Below, in pieces: positions 51,057 through 59,970 of a stretch of DNA of 64,000 bases. Position 1 is the first letter of the stretch. The number at the start of each line of letters is the position of its first letter. The notes beneath the pieces were generated by a model. It saw nothing but the letters and a program-made list of their open reading frames with translations. It ran no database searches and had not been told where the DNA came from. The stretch is from NCBI RefSeq assembly GCF_022815605.1, contig NZ_JALGRP010000002.1, positions 491,897 to 555,896 on the forward strand. Reading direction: 5' to 3'. A program made the position numbers and the translations under genes. Source of the DNA: Microbacterium sp. VKM Ac-2923. Its GTDB lineage: Bacteria > Actinomycetota > Actinomycetes > Actinomycetales > Microbacteriaceae.

Positions 51057-53102
51057 TCACGCGGGAACCGCCGCCGGCTGCCAGGTCTTCGCGACGAGGG
51101 TGAGCACGTCGTACTGGGCGACCAGCTCGTCGTGCTGATTTCGGATCACGGCATCCCACCGCACCTCGCCGTACTCGTCGGTCTCGCGCGGGGTGATCTG
51201 CTTCGCCGTCAGCGCGACGCGGATGCGGTCTCCCGGCGACACCGGCGTGACGAAGCGGAGGTTCTCCAGGCCCGAGTTCGCAAGCACCGGGCCCGGCGCG
51301 GGATCGACGAACAGCCCCGCCGCCCACGACACGAGCAGGTACCCGTGCGCGACGCGCCCCGGGAAGAAAGGGTTCGCCGCAGCGGATTCCTCGTCCATGT
51401 GCGCGTAGAAGGTGTCCCCCGTGAACCGCGCGAACACCTCGATGTCGTCGAGGGTGACCTCGCGCTCGACCGACTCCACGGCATCCCCGATCCGAAGATC
51501 CGAAAGGGGCTTCCGGAAGGGGTGGATGCCGGTGATGTCGGTGTCGGCCCCCGGATGCCACACCCCGGTCAACGCGGTCAGCATCCGCGGGGAGCCCTGG
51601 ATCGCGGTCCGCTGCATGTGGTGGAGCACCGAACGGACGCCGCCGAGCTCCTCGCCGCCGCCCGCGCGGCCGGGACCGCCGTGCACCAGGTGGGGAACCG
51701 GCGCGCCGTGACCGGTGGAGGTGCGGGCGTCGTCGCGGTCGAGGAAGAGCACGCGACCGTTCATCGCGCCCATGCGCGTGAGCAGCTCGGTCGCCACCCC
51801 CGGATCGTGCGTCGCGACACTCGTGACGAGCGAGCCGCCTCCCCGGCCCACGATCTCGGCCGCTTCCGCGACGTCGGTGTACTCCACGATGCTCGCGACC
51901 GGGCCGAACGCCTCGATGTCGTTGACGGCGGGAGTCGCGGCATCCGCGAAGGCCAGCAGCATCGGCTGGAGGAAGGCGCCGTCGGCGGACACCCCCGGAG
52001 GGGCCTCGGCCGACCCGACGACGAAGCGTCCGCCGGCGTCGGTGAGCGCCCGAACCTGCCGCAGCACCTCGTCGCGTTGGTCCATCGAGACCACGGGCCC
52101 CATGGTCACGCCCTCGACCCGCGGGTCGCCGATGACCACGCGCTCATCGATCCTGTCGCGGAGCGCGGCGGCCACGGCATCCGTGGTTCCCGCCGGCACG
52201 ATCGCACGACGGATCGCGGTGCACTTCTGACCCGCCTTGGTGGTCAGCTCGACAAGGAGCTGCTTGACGTAGGCGTCGAACTCGAGCGTGCCCGGGCCGG
52301 CGTCGGGGCCGAGGATCGAGGCGTTGATCGAATCGGTCTCGCTCGTGAAGCGCACCCCCGGCTTCGCCTGGGCGCGCAGGCGCTCCGCGGTGGAGGCGCT
52401 CCCGGTGAAGCCGACGGTGTCACCCACGTCGAGCAGGTCGAAGAGGCCCGGGATGCCGCCGCTGATCACCTGCAGCGACCCCTCGGGCAGCAGCCCCGTC
52501 TCGACCACGATGCGCACCCAGGCCTCGGCGATGTACGCCGTGGGGGTCGCGGGCTTGACGATCGTGGGCAGGCCCGCGAGGAACGCGGGGGCGAACTTCT
52601 CGAGCGCACCCCACATGGGGAAGTTGAAGGCGTTGATCTGCACGGCGACGCCCGACAGGCGGGTGTAGACGTGTCGGCCGAGGAAGGAGCCGTCTTTCGA
52701 CAGCGGCTCGACCGGACCGTCGAGCACGACCGTGCCCGCGGGCAGCTCGCGACGCGCCTTCGACGAGAGGGTGAAGAGCACGCCGATGCCGCCGTCGATG
52801 TCGCTGAGCGAGTCGCGGCGGGTGGAGCCGGAGCGCATCGACAGCGCGTACAGCTCTTCGCGGCGCTCGTTCAAGGCGATCGCGAGGTTCTTCAACACCA
52901 TGGCACGCTGGGGGAAGGTCAGCGCCCCGAGGCTTCCCCGGCCCTCGCGGCGGGCGTAGGCGACCGCGCCGGCCAGATCGAGCCCGCGGGTGCTGACCCG
53001 CACGACCTCCTCGCCCGTGGAGGCGTCGCGCACGACGGCGGCCTCGGGATCCTCGGCGGGCGTCCACCACGCGCCGCTCACGTAGCTGGGGAGAAATGTC
53101 AT
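51057..53102 (-). CDS. paaZ: Oxepin-CoA hydrolase / 3-oxo-5,6-dehydrosuberyl-CoA semialdehyde dehydrogenase
   Basis: 681 aa two-domain protein. The N-terminal aldehyde dehydrogenase has [17 protein letters not shown], catalytic Glu in RFTSETDS and Cys in [13 protein letters not shown]. The C-terminal MaoC-type hydratase (~residues 530-670) has [18 protein letters not shown] and [11 protein letters not shown] with the Asp/His pair. Opens the oxepin ring and oxidises the resulting aldehyde. Overlaps paaH by 4 nt. Confidence 0.94.
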   Translation of the reverse strand: MTFLPSYVSGAWWTPAEDPEAAVVRDASTGEEVVRVSTRGLDLAGAVAYARREGRGSLGALTFPQRAMVLKNLAIALNERREELYALSMRSGSTRRDSLSDIDGGIGVLFTLSSKARRELPAGTVVLDGPVEPLSKDGSFLGRHVYTRLSGVAVQINAFNFPMWGALEKFAPAFLAGLPTIVKPATPTAYIAEAWVRIVVETGLLPEGSLQVISGGIPGLFDLLDVGDTVGFTGSASTAERLRAQAKPGVRFTSETDSINASILGPDAGPGTLEFDAYVKQLLVELTTKAGQKCTAIRRAIVPAGTTDAVAAALRDRIDERVVIGDPRVEGVTMGPVVSMDQRDEVLRQVRALTDAGGRFVVGSAEAPPGVSADGAFLQPMLLAFADAATPAVNDIEAFGPVASIVEYTDVAEAAEIVGRGGGSLVTSVATHDPGVATELLTRMGAMNGRVLFLDRDDARTSTGHGAPVPHLVHGGPGRAGGGEELGGVRSVLHHMQRTAIQGSPRMLTALTGVWHPGADTDITGIHPFRKPLSDLRIGDAVESVEREVTLDDIEVFARFTGDTFYAHMDEESAAANPFFPGRVAHGYLLVSWAAGLFVDPAPGPVLANSGLENLRFVTPVSPGDRIRVALTAKQITPRETDEYGEVRWDAVIRNQHDELVAQYDVLTLVAKTWQPAAVPA

Positions 53103-54229
53103 CCTTCACTCCATTCGTAGAAGCCGCGGCCGGTCTTACGACCCAGGTGCCCCTCGGCGACGAGCTGCCGCAGCAGCGCCGGCGGGGTGAAGCGCGCGCC
53201 GAACGCGCGCTCGAGTTCTTCGGCGATGCCCAGGCGCACGTCGAGACCGACCACGTCGGTCGTGCGCAGGGGGCCCATCGGATGCCGATAGCCCAGCTCC
53301 ATCGCCGTGTCGATGTCGCGCGCCGACGCGACACCCTCCTCGAGCATGCGGATGGCCTCGAGGCCCAGGGCGACGCCGAGTCGGCTGGAGGCGAAGCCGG
53401 GCGCATCGCGCACGACGACGGCGGCCTTGCCGATGGCCTCGACCCACCGGGTCGCGCTGTCGACTACTCCCGGGTGCGTGCGCGCGCCGGTCACGACCTC
53501 GACCAGAGCCGAGGACGGCACGGGGTTGAAGAAGTGCAGGCCGAGGAACCGCTCGGGGTGTGCCAGTGATGCGGCGAGCGCGTCGATCGAGATCGAGGAG
53601 GTGTTGGATGCCACGACCGCGTCCTCGTCGACGACCTCCTCGATCCGCCGGAGGGCGTCGAGCTTGAGGGCGCGATCCTCGGGGACGGCCTCGACGACGA
53701 GCCCGGCACCCGCGAAGGCGGCGAGGTCGGTGCCGAGGGCGAGGGTGTCGGCATCCGGGACCGTGCCGCCTCGCGCCGCGGAGCGGCCGAGAGCCGTCTC
53801 GACGCGGGAGCGCGCCTGGGCGGCGGCCCCGGCGTCGCGCTCGACGACGTGCACGCGGACACCGGCGAGCAGGAAGGCGTGCGCGATGCCGGCGCCCATT
53901 CGCCCGCCGCCGAGGACGCCGACCACGGCGGGAAGAGATGCCGGAGCCGGCGCATCCGCGACGCCGCTCGCGTCGGGGATGGGTGCCGCAGCCGAGGTGC
54001 CCGTGACGTCGCGAGCCGCCGCGGAGTCGGAGCGGGGAGGGCGAGCCGGGGCGCCGTGGAGGGATGCCGAAGCCATGGCATCCATGACCTCGCGAGCCGC
54101 CGCGGAGTCGGAGCGGGGAAGGCGAGCCGGGGCGCCGTGGAGGGATGCCGAAGCCATGGCATCCATGACCTCGCGAGCCGCCGCGGAGTCGGAGCGGGGA
54201 AGGCGAGCCGGGGCGCCGTGGTGGGTCAT
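53099..54229 (-). CDS. paaH: 3-hydroxyacyl-CoA dehydrogenase with repeat N-terminus
   Basis: 376 aa. The enzyme proper starts near residue 100 with the NAD-binding VVGVLGGGRMGAGIAHAF, followed by NTSSISIDALAA, the catalytic His in LGLHFFNPVP and the C-terminal domain (ALGLEAIRMLEEGVASARDI). Oxidises 3-hydroxyadipyl-CoA. The first ~75 residues are translated tandem 81-bp repeats unlike any PaaH; the normal start may once have lain just before VVGVLG. It overlaps paaF and paaZ by 4 nt, so the repeats lie inside the coding unit. Confidence 0.9.
   Translation of the reverse strand: MTHHGAPARLPRSDSAAAREVMDAMASASLHGAPARLPRSDSAAAREVMDAMASASLHGAPARPPRSDSAAARDVTGTSAAAPIPDASGVADAPAPASLPAVVGVLGGGRMGAGIAHAFLLAGVRVHVVERDAGAAAQARSRVETALGRSAARGGTVPDADTLALGTDLAAFAGAGLVVEAVPEDRALKLDALRRIEEVVDEDAVVASNTSSISIDALAASLAHPERFLGLHFFNPVPSSALVEVVTGARTHPGVVDSATRWVEAIGKAAVVVRDAPGFASSRLGVALGLEAIRMLEEGVASARDIDTAMELGYRHPMGPLRTTDVVGLDVRLGIAEELERAFGARFTPPALLRQLVAEGHLGRKTGRGFYEWSEG
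54009..54222. repeat. 81-bp tandem repeat, about 2.6 copies, coding
   Basis: The motif TCGCGAGCCGCCGCGGAGTC recurs at 54009, 54090 and 54171, exactly 81 bp apart. The last two copies are nearly identical and the first is slightly diverged. Read in the paaH frame it encodes a 27-residue unit (LPRSDSAAAREVMDAMASAS). Confidence 0.85.
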
Positions 54230-55188
54230 CGCTTCTTCCTCTCGAGGAACGCGGTCATGCGGGCGCGCTTGTCGGCGCTGTCGAACAGCTCGGCCTGCAT
54301 CTCACCGTCCACCTCGGGATGCGCGGCGCGGGGGGCGAGCAGGACGCGCTTGGTGAGGATGGTGGCGCGGGCGGAGTTCTGCGCGATCCGGTCGACGATC
54401 CGGTGTGCGGCGTCGAGCAGGGCGTCAGGTTCGTGCACGCTCGACAGCAGCCCCCAGGCCAGCGCCTCGTCGGCGTCGATCACGCGCGTCGTCAGCAGCA
54501 GTTCGCTCGCGCGGGCGTGGCCCACGATCTCGGGCAGGCGCCACGCGGCGCCGGCCGCGGCGATGATGCCGAGGCCCGGTTCGGGGTTGCCGAAGCGCGC
54601 CCGGGGCGTGCCGAGACGGATGTCTGCGGCGTACGCGAGCTCGGCTCCCCCACCGAGGGCGAACCCGTCGACGGCGGCGATGACGGGCATCGGCAGGTGT
54701 CGGATGCGGTCGAAGGCGGTGGCGTTGATGCCCCGGCGCGCGTCGTCGGCCGTGCGCTCACGCAGCTGCGCGATGTCGGCGCCCGAGGCGAAGATTCCTC
54801 CCGCGCCGGTGAGGATCAGCGTGCGCGGGTGCCGCTCGAGCTCGGCGCAGAGCGTGTGCAGCTCGTCGATCATGGTCTGGTCGATCGCGTTGCGGCGGTC
54901 GGGGCGATCGAGGGTGGCGACGACGCGGTCGTCGCGCGCGTCGACGCGGAGGCGGGGGGCGTCGCCCGCATGGCGCGTCACGCCGGGGACGGGGGTGGGG
55001 TGCGCTTCGCGCGTCGCGCCGGGGACGGGGGCGTCGCCCGCTTCGCGCGTCGCGCGGGGGCCGAAGGTGGGGTCCGCTTCGCGCGGCACGTCGCTGTTGG
55101 GGGCGGGGTGCGTCCACGCATCGGCCGCGCGCCCCGCGGGCGGATCGAGCTCTTCAGCGGGCGGTCTGCCGTGCGGCGCCTCAGCCAT
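54226..55188 (-). CDS. paaF: Enoyl-CoA hydratase of the phenylacetate pathway
   Basis: 320 aa from the ATG at 55188. The crotonase domain starts near residue 70 (RVVATLDRPDRRNAID), with oxyanion motifs GGIFASGADIA and FALGGGAELAYAADI and the second catalytic Glu in NPEPGLGII. Hydrates 2,3-dehydroadipyl-CoA. The N-terminal ~65 residues are an extra Pro/Ala/Arg-rich tail that contains 36-bp repeats. Leads the paaF-paaH-paaZ unit. Confidence 0.85.
   Translation of the reverse strand: MAEAPHGRPPAEELDPPAGRAADAWTHPAPNSDVPREADPTFGPRATREAGDAPVPGATREAHPTPVPGVTRHAGDAPRLRVDARDDRVVATLDRPDRRNAIDQTMIDELHTLCAELERHPRTLILTGAGGIFASGADIAQLRERTADDARRGINATAFDRIRHLPMPVIAAVDGFALGGGAELAYAADIRLGTPRARFGNPEPGLGIIAAAGAAWRLPEIVGHARASELLLTTRVIDADEALAWGLLSSVHEPDALLDAAHRIVDRIAQNSARATILTKRVLLAPRAAHPEVDGEMQAELFDSADKRARMTAFLERKKR
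54973..55080. repeat. 36-bp degenerate tandem repeat, coding
   Basis: GCGCGTCRCGCC-like units begin at 54973, 55009 and 55045, 36 bp apart. In the paaF frame they give 12-residue units (PVPGATREA, PVPGVTRHA). Confidence 0.7.
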
Positions 55189-55512
55189 CGACGCGCTCCG
55201 CGACAGAGAGACGCGCACACTCGAGGGGAAGCGTGAGCGACATCGCCATCCTCTCCCCCGCTGGTTCCGCGGGGTCGTCCGCCTCATCCGCGAGGTTTTT
55301 CGACCGATCGTTCAGTAATCATGTCAGACGGCAGAGCGTGCGGCAACGGTGCGCCGCCGCCGCGTCGGACTCGCGAGGGCCTGGCTCACGCAGTCGCCGC
55401 CAGCGACTGGCTAGCGGTGTCCGCTACGCCACGAAGCGCGACGCGGCGGCACCGGGACGCGAATCTCTGTCACATGAACCGCGCGAATGCGAGTAGAAGG
55501 AGCGGGACAGCG
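55189..55512. promoter_or_regulatory. Intergenic region with paaF promoter and operator
   Basis: 324 bases without a gene. On the minus strand: TTGCCG (55341-55346), a 17-bp spacer, CATGAT (55318-55323) and the 17-bp site TTACTGAACGATCGGTC (55302-55318). This copies the paaA arrangement (50972-51018), so both units should be controlled by one TetR-type repressor, probably PaaR. No tetR gene is present in the window. The right half holds only the RBS of the next gene. Confidence 0.75.
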
Positions 55513-55692
55513 ATGCCGACCCAGGCCGAAACCATCGATGAAATGGCGCCGAAACCGGTCACCACTATCAGCGACTACGAGCGTGCCCTACTCACAAACG
55601 AATGGCTCGTTGCAGTTCTCGAGCGAGGCCGCGACCAGATCGAGGACGGACGGGGCCGCGTCTTCACCGGACGTCGCAGCTCTCGATCTTGA
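55513..55692 (+). CDS. Small hypothetical protein (59 aa)
   Basis: ATG at 55513 behind AGAAGGAG. Acidic first half (TQAETIDEMAPK) and a basic Arg-rich tail (GRRSSRS), with an antitoxin-like size but no toxin partner visible. A good terminator follows, which supports expression. Confidence 0.5.
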   Translation: MPTQAETIDEMAPKPVTTISDYERALLTNEWLVAVLERGRDQIEDGRGRVFTGRRSSRS

Positions 55693-55702
55693 GCAACCCG
55701 GG

Positions 55703-55737
55703 GGGCCTCGGATTCCATAATGGAGCCGAGGCCCTTT
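55703..55737 (+). terminator. Rho-independent terminator
   Basis: GGGCCTCGG (55703-55711) pairs with CCGAGGCCC (55726-55734); inner bases TCCAT/ATGGA extend the stem. TTT follows. Confidence 0.75.
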
Positions 55738-55885
55738 GCCATGATGCGGGGCCTCCGGTGGTGTGTAGATCGGCGGCGGAAGGTGGTTGAGGTACAGCAT
55801 GGCTTCGGGACGCGATCGAGGAGTGGATTACTCCACACAGTGCGCTGTCTGCCTCGTCGTCGACGGAGTGTCGAGAACAAGCTCA

Positions 55886-56098
55886 TGTACGAGCGCCCTC
55901 AGATGCAGCTCCAGGATCGACCTCTCACGCCCGCGGAACGTGCGCGTGCGATGCGATTTTCCACTGACGCTTAACTCACGGCTGAGGCGAAGTAGATCGT
56001 CGACGACATGAAGAACGAGGGTCGAATCGGTAAGAACACGGAGCTCGGTGAAGTCCTCATCGCGGGGACCGCCGCTGCCGCTCTTGAGACGAAACTCT
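55886..56098 (+). pseudogene. Degraded small ORF
   Basis: One frame from the ATG at 55886 reads MYERPQMQLQDRPLTPAERA, runs into TAA and TAG, then stays open (IVDDMKNEGRIGKN, then GEVLIAGTAAAALETKL) to a stop at 56098. The pieces look like one short protein with two nonsense mutations, but this is a weak case. The rest of 55738-56186 shows nothing. Confidence 0.35.
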
Positions 56099-56186
56099 GA
56101 CCGCACAGGCTTTCCTCGGTTCATTCTCCTCGGCACGGATCTGCGCCCCATATTCGGCGGGCACAATCAGAGCGGAGTTGCGGGTA

Positions 56187-56705
56187 CTAAATTTCGATTC
56201 GATCCTCGCGTTTGAGGGCTTTTTTCGCTCTCCCGCGGATGTATTTGCCCTTCTGGAGGTCGCGAGTCCATACGGCCCCGTGAGTGTCCGAAAACTGGAG
56301 CCAAACCCCACGTACACCCATTCCGGCCGCCAGCACGAGCCCGCCGACGCGTGTGTGTCCGGGAGGGATGACATGCTCACCGTTTTCACCGCGCAACTGT
56401 GTCTTCCACAGCCGATCCCCGACGTAATCGACGACCAGCATCGCGTAGGGGATCGGCTGAGATCCCGCGTTGTAAACGTGCACGGTGGCCGCAGGTTTCC
56501 CTTCGATCGGCTCTATCCACGAGATGAGCTCGTTCGCCTGCCGAAGTCGTTCTCGTTGCCGCTCACGACGTAGTAGTTCGAGCCCCAGCAGCAGAGCGCC
56601 TACCGTGCCGATTGCCGCAAACCAATCCGCAGCGCTTCCCCACTGCCATGAGTCGTAACCGAAGAAAGCGGCGACACTGTCCCACCAACCAGCCCACCAT
56701 TCCAT
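56187..56705 (-). CDS. Membrane-anchored hypothetical protein (172 aa)
   Basis: A Trp-rich N-terminus and one membrane helix (AADWFAAIGTVGALLLGLEL), then a basic segment (RRERQRERLRQ) and a beta-rich soluble domain (ATVHVYNAGSQPIPYAML, VWLQFSDTHGAVWTRDL). This layout is frequent in accessory regions. No known function. Confidence 0.65.
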   Translation of the reverse strand: MEWWAGWWDSVAAFFGYDSWQWGSAADWFAAIGTVGALLLGLELLRRERQRERLRQANELISWIEPIEGKPAATVHVYNAGSQPIPYAMLVVDYVGDRLWKTQLRGENGEHVIPPGHTRVGGLVLAAGMGVRGVWLQFSDTHGAVWTRDLQKGKYIRGRAKKALKREDRIEI

Positions 56706-56838
56706 GTGGCAGACACTAGATCATTGCGCGCGCAAGGGCCGAGAGTGTGCATCGCGGTTCGAGCGAATGGCCTGCTGCCGCTCGAGGGTGGGAGCCGTGG
56801 CGGCTCGGTGAAGTGAAACCTTTTCGTACTTCGCCGCC

Positions 56839-57591
56839 CTACGGCTGAAGCAGTGGGAGTTGAGCGCTCGCCCATCTCACGATCGACTCATGCCGTTCCC
56901 TGGGCGTTCTTATTGCTTGAGTCAACAGATTTCGTGTCCTCTGAACTGTGGCCGTCGCATTCCCATGACTGAACCACAGGAACAGCGGGTGGAGCGCAAC
57001 CTGGAAATAATCGTTCATGCCGGGAGTCACGAACTCGCTTTTCACATGCACCGCTTGGTTGCGCAGATGAAAAATCTGCTTCAAATCGGTACGCGCGGCG
57101 CAAAGGTCCGCACTACTTAGCTGAAATGCCCGCCCCCAGGCCTCCGCGACCTTCTTGTGCTGGGGGGTCCGTTGGTCCTTACGTGGTTCAGGTGGCCGCA
57201 CAGCCGGCTCGGTGTCTAGGAGTGATGCCGTGAACGCCTCGAGTGTGAATGCTGCCGCGGAAATTGCAGTCATGGCGTGACGCAGCTCGTCTACGAGGTC
57301 GGCATCGAACCTTTTCCTGTCGTCCGGCCCCGGGTTCGTGAACCGCGCTGCTGAGCTGCTCGCGGCGGACTCCTCGGCGAGTCTGAGCCACATAGGCCAA
57401 AGCTCGATCCGTACCTCCCAGCCATCGACAGTCAGTTCTCCGTTCGCAGTGCGTGTCATGCCTGTCATGCGAACCTGGCCTGGCAAGGGCATATGTAGGC
57501 CACGAAACGCGGGCGCTTCAGGGGTATCGGCCGGCACGCTGGAACGATACCGGCCAGACGGCGCGAAGGTGAGATCTCCCGTCAGACCCAC
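56839..57591 (-). CDS. HEPN-like hypothetical protein (250 aa)
   Basis: I use the GTG at 57591, which limits the overlap with the upstream broken gene to 10 nt; the frame opens at 57651. A beta-rich N-terminal third is followed by a helical region ending in IFHLRNQAVHVKS. This carries R-N-Q-A-V-H, an Rx4H signature of HEPN ribonucleases. It might be an RNA-targeting toxin or defence protein. Confidence 0.55.
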   Translation of the reverse strand: MGLTGDLTFAPSGRYRSSVPADTPEAPAFRGLHMPLPGQVRMTGMTRTANGELTVDGWEVRIELWPMWLRLAEESAASSSAARFTNPGPDDRKRFDADLVDELRHAMTAISAAAFTLEAFTASLLDTEPAVRPPEPRKDQRTPQHKKVAEAWGRAFQLSSADLCAARTDLKQIFHLRNQAVHVKSEFVTPGMNDYFQVALHPLFLWFSHGNATATVQRTRNLLTQAIRTPRERHESIVRWASAQLPLLQP

Positions 57592-58174
57592 CGCCTGAGA
57601 AGGACCTGGGTAGCGCCACCGTGGAGCGTCGTTGGCGAATCGGCCGCACATGCGACCCTACGAAGCGGTGGACGGCACCACGGGGAGACGCTCCGACGGT
57701 CTTTCGAGAATGTAACGCCGGCTCGCTGCTCTACCTCTTGAATGACGTCTGCTGTGTCCACATCGCCTCGCGCCCACAACGTGAGAACGAGCATAGCCTC
57801 ACCAACCAATTCTTCGATTCCGGGGCGGGGACGCTGAACCATCACGAAGATCGCCATCAGCACGTCAAGGATTGGCTGTTCGTCTGGGGTCAGTCGGACG
57901 GTGAGTCCGTTGAGAGCTGTCGCGAACCGCGCTTGCGCAGCTCCCCGCGCACCGGGGTCGGCCTCGATGACTGCTCTGGACCCGCCTGCCTGGCGGTATT
58001 CGAGGAGAGCAGTGAGAGAGGCCATGAGCCACTGCCTGCGCTCCGCTGCAATTTGACTGCGCGTCACCCTGCGCCTATCCAGTTCGTCGCGAATCCAGGG
58101 CACAACACCGAGGCCACGAGGGAGGTCACGGCACCGACGATGACGCTAATGAGGCCGGTCGTTGCGCTATCCAC
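57582..58174 (-). pseudogene. Membrane-anchored hypothetical gene, frameshifted
   Basis: The GTG at 58174 starts a hydrophobic helix (TTGLISVIVGAVTSLVASVL), but that frame soon stops. The continuation (VPWIRDELDRRRVTRSQIAA to the stop at 57582) lies in another frame that begins near 58103. Inserting one base at the GTGTTG/TGCCC junction joins them into a natural TM-plus-helical protein. Either a genuine lesion or a sequencing error. The second part alone (57582-58103) is a 173-codon ORF. Confidence 0.6.
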
Positions 58175-58411
58175 GCCGTGACCGTAGCGGCCTTTCGGCA
58201 CCGCAGGGCTTGCAGCCCCTGCTACTCAGGCTGGGGGGAGTGGCGGGGCAGCGGTGGAGGTCGTGCCCGCTCGCCGTGTTCGAGTCTGGCAAGTCATGAA
58301 CGACCGTTCGTGGGAGACTCCGAAACGGCCCGCCCCCACCGGCGCATCCCGTCTCATAACTCGTGTCGGCAATCTCTCAAACAGAGGCGGCGTTCGCGTT
58401 GCGCTGTGCGC

Positions 58412-58534
58412 GTGGCCACGATCGGGTACGCGCGCGTCTCCGTACGCGAGCAGAACCCTGGTCGCGGGGTGTCGCGGCATCGGCGCCACGCCCGGCTCAG
58501 CCAGGATCTCGAGTCGCGCCGTATCGGCGCATGA
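58412..58534 (+). pseudogene. Serine resolvase N-terminal remnant
   Basis: The frame reads VATIGYARVSVREQNPG, the start of a Tn3-type resolvase/invertase with its catalytic Ser, then degenerates and stops after 40 codons. The rest of the gene is gone. The surrounding gap 58175-58411 holds nothing else recognisable. Confidence 0.7.
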
Positions 58535-59456
58535 TCAAGTCGCGTACGAGAGTGCCTAACTCATTCGTCACCGCGGCGACGTCCTGATGGGTCGGAGCGT
58601 CATCGGCGTGCGTAAGCCGGCTTCTCATGTCATAGATCCGTCTGTAGAAGTCCGGGGCGGACTTACCGTCGTAGAGCCTGCCTGACAACGTGGACAGCAG
58701 GCGACGGTGTGCCAACCCAACACCCTCCCTCCTCACCAACCTGCCGAGAAGTGAATCTTTGACCGCTGGTTCGACATCCATCGTCTTGACCTTGGATCGC
58801 AGATCGTTGAGCGCTGCCAGTTCTTCGCCCTCGATCGGCCGTTGCTCAGCGAGTGCTTCCACGGCGTTGACGAGCGTGAGGAATCGTGAGTCCCCAGAGG
58901 GCATCAGGCCTGCAGCGGTCCAAAGGTCGAACGCCAGATCGGCTGCTTTGTCAGCTCGTGCGAACTCCATTGCGGGCGCGAACTCATCGGCCAGAGCCGA
59001 AGCACCTTTGACGGCAACGCCGGTCGCAGACCCACGCATAACGAGCCAGAACTCGTCGGACGGATGCACGACCACTCCCGGGTTCTCGTTCGTGATCACC
59101 GGGCGTGGGGGATGGGAGCCGTCCGCTTCCCACTGAGTGTCACCAGCGGCCTGCATGAGTGCCAGAGCCTCCTCTGACGACTGGCCCATGAATTTGCGTG
59201 CGTGGAAGTCAGCGGGGCTGTGAGTCTTGATGAGACTGATTCGGAGCGCGGCGAAGGCGCGTTCGCCCGCCTGCTGCGCTGCGTTGTATGTGTCGTACTC
59301 GGTACCGCGGAGAACGAAGTGAGTAGCTGTTCGCAGGGGGCCGTTCGCATCGATCCAGAGTTCTTCAGATCCATGCGTCATCAAGGTCAGTTGATCTTCG
59401 TCAACATCCCAACCGGACCCGATAAGGGCGAAGCGCACGAGGAACGAGTAACCCAC
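58497..59456 (-). CDS. Apea-like HEPN domain protein (319 aa)
   Basis: A large N-terminal mixed domain is followed by a helical C-terminal region with FLTLVNAVEALAEQRPIEG and IYDMRSRLTHADD. R-S-R-L-T-H is the Rx4H signature seen in Apea-type HEPN proteins, which are widespread in defence islands. Targets unknown. Its 3' end overlaps the resolvase remnant by 38 nt. Confidence 0.65.
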   Translation of the reverse strand: MGYSFLVRFALIGSGWDVDEDQLTLMTHGSEELWIDANGPLRTATHFVLRGTEYDTYNAAQQAGERAFAALRISLIKTHSPADFHARKFMGQSSEEALALMQAAGDTQWEADGSHPPRPVITNENPGVVVHPSDEFWLVMRGSATGVAVKGASALADEFAPAMEFARADKAADLAFDLWTAAGLMPSGDSRFLTLVNAVEALAEQRPIEGEELAALNDLRSKVKTMDVEPAVKDSLLGRLVRREGVGLAHRRLLSTLSGRLYDGKSAPDFYRRIYDMRSRLTHADDAPTHQDVAAVTNELGTLVRDLIMRRYGATRDPG

Positions 59457-59883
59457 ATGTGCAAGCTACCGGTGAGGCCCCAAGATCCGGAGGTTCGTCG
59501 TGTTGCAAGCCCCGTGAGAGCAGTGTCCGAATGAGGATCGCTCACCGCGACAGGACGAAGCCTCCATCACGTCGCAGGCCACCCGCGTCATTCCTGGCGA
59601 GCGAGCCGTCCCGTATCGGCGTCCGATCGGACGTACCGGAAACGGCTCCCTGTCCGGTCACCCCGTACGCCCAAGCGCCAGGATGAACAATCCGCCACCG
59701 AGTCGGTCCCACCACCGCTGTCGCCGCCTCCGCGTACCCGACGGCCAGCCGCTCGACACCGCGAGTACGGCTCGGGCGCTCGTCGCCCGGAGACTGCGAC
59801 ACCTCGGCGCTGCCGCTCCGGACATGTGGCTCGCTTCCGGCCTGTACCCGGCGCGAACACCGCCCGACGCCGGCAAAAAAATG
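59457..59883. other. Stretch without a supported gene
   Basis: 427 bases up to the tRNA-Arg 3' end. Open frames here have implausible Arg/Pro/Ser-rich translations, and one runs antisense through the tRNA. Any attachment site of the island should lie at the right edge. Confidence 0.5.
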
Positions 59884-59956
59884 TGCCCCCGACAGGATTC
59901 GAACCTGCGACGCCCGCGTTAGGAGTGCGGCGCTCTATCCCCTGAGCTACGAAGGC
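59884..59956 (-). tRNA. tRNA-Arg (anticodon CCT)
   Basis: 73 nt on the minus strand: acceptor GCCTTCG/CGGGGGC (two G-U pairs), D-arm GCTCAGGGGATAGAGC, anticodon loop CTCCTAA (CCT, reads AGG) and T-arm CAGG-TTCGAAT-CCTG. CCA not encoded. A common integration target; the decayed island lies at its 3' side. Confidence 0.93.
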
Positions 59957-59970
59957 GGGATGCCACCAGC

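Larger units (their letters stand above)
55320..59883. mobile_element. Small decayed island beside tRNA-Arg
   Basis: Bounded right by the 3' end of tRNA-Arg(CCT) and left by the paa promoter. It holds a resolvase remnant, two broken genes and HEPN-like or unknown proteins, with long non-coding gaps and lower GC than its neighbours. I found no duplicated tRNA 3' end at the left border, so the element nature is inferred. Confidence 0.45.

Noticed and set aside
59683..59922. 79-aa frame ending in a CPRQDSNLRRPR-like sequence
   Set aside because: Antisense translation of the tRNA-Arg gene, a well-known annotation artefact.
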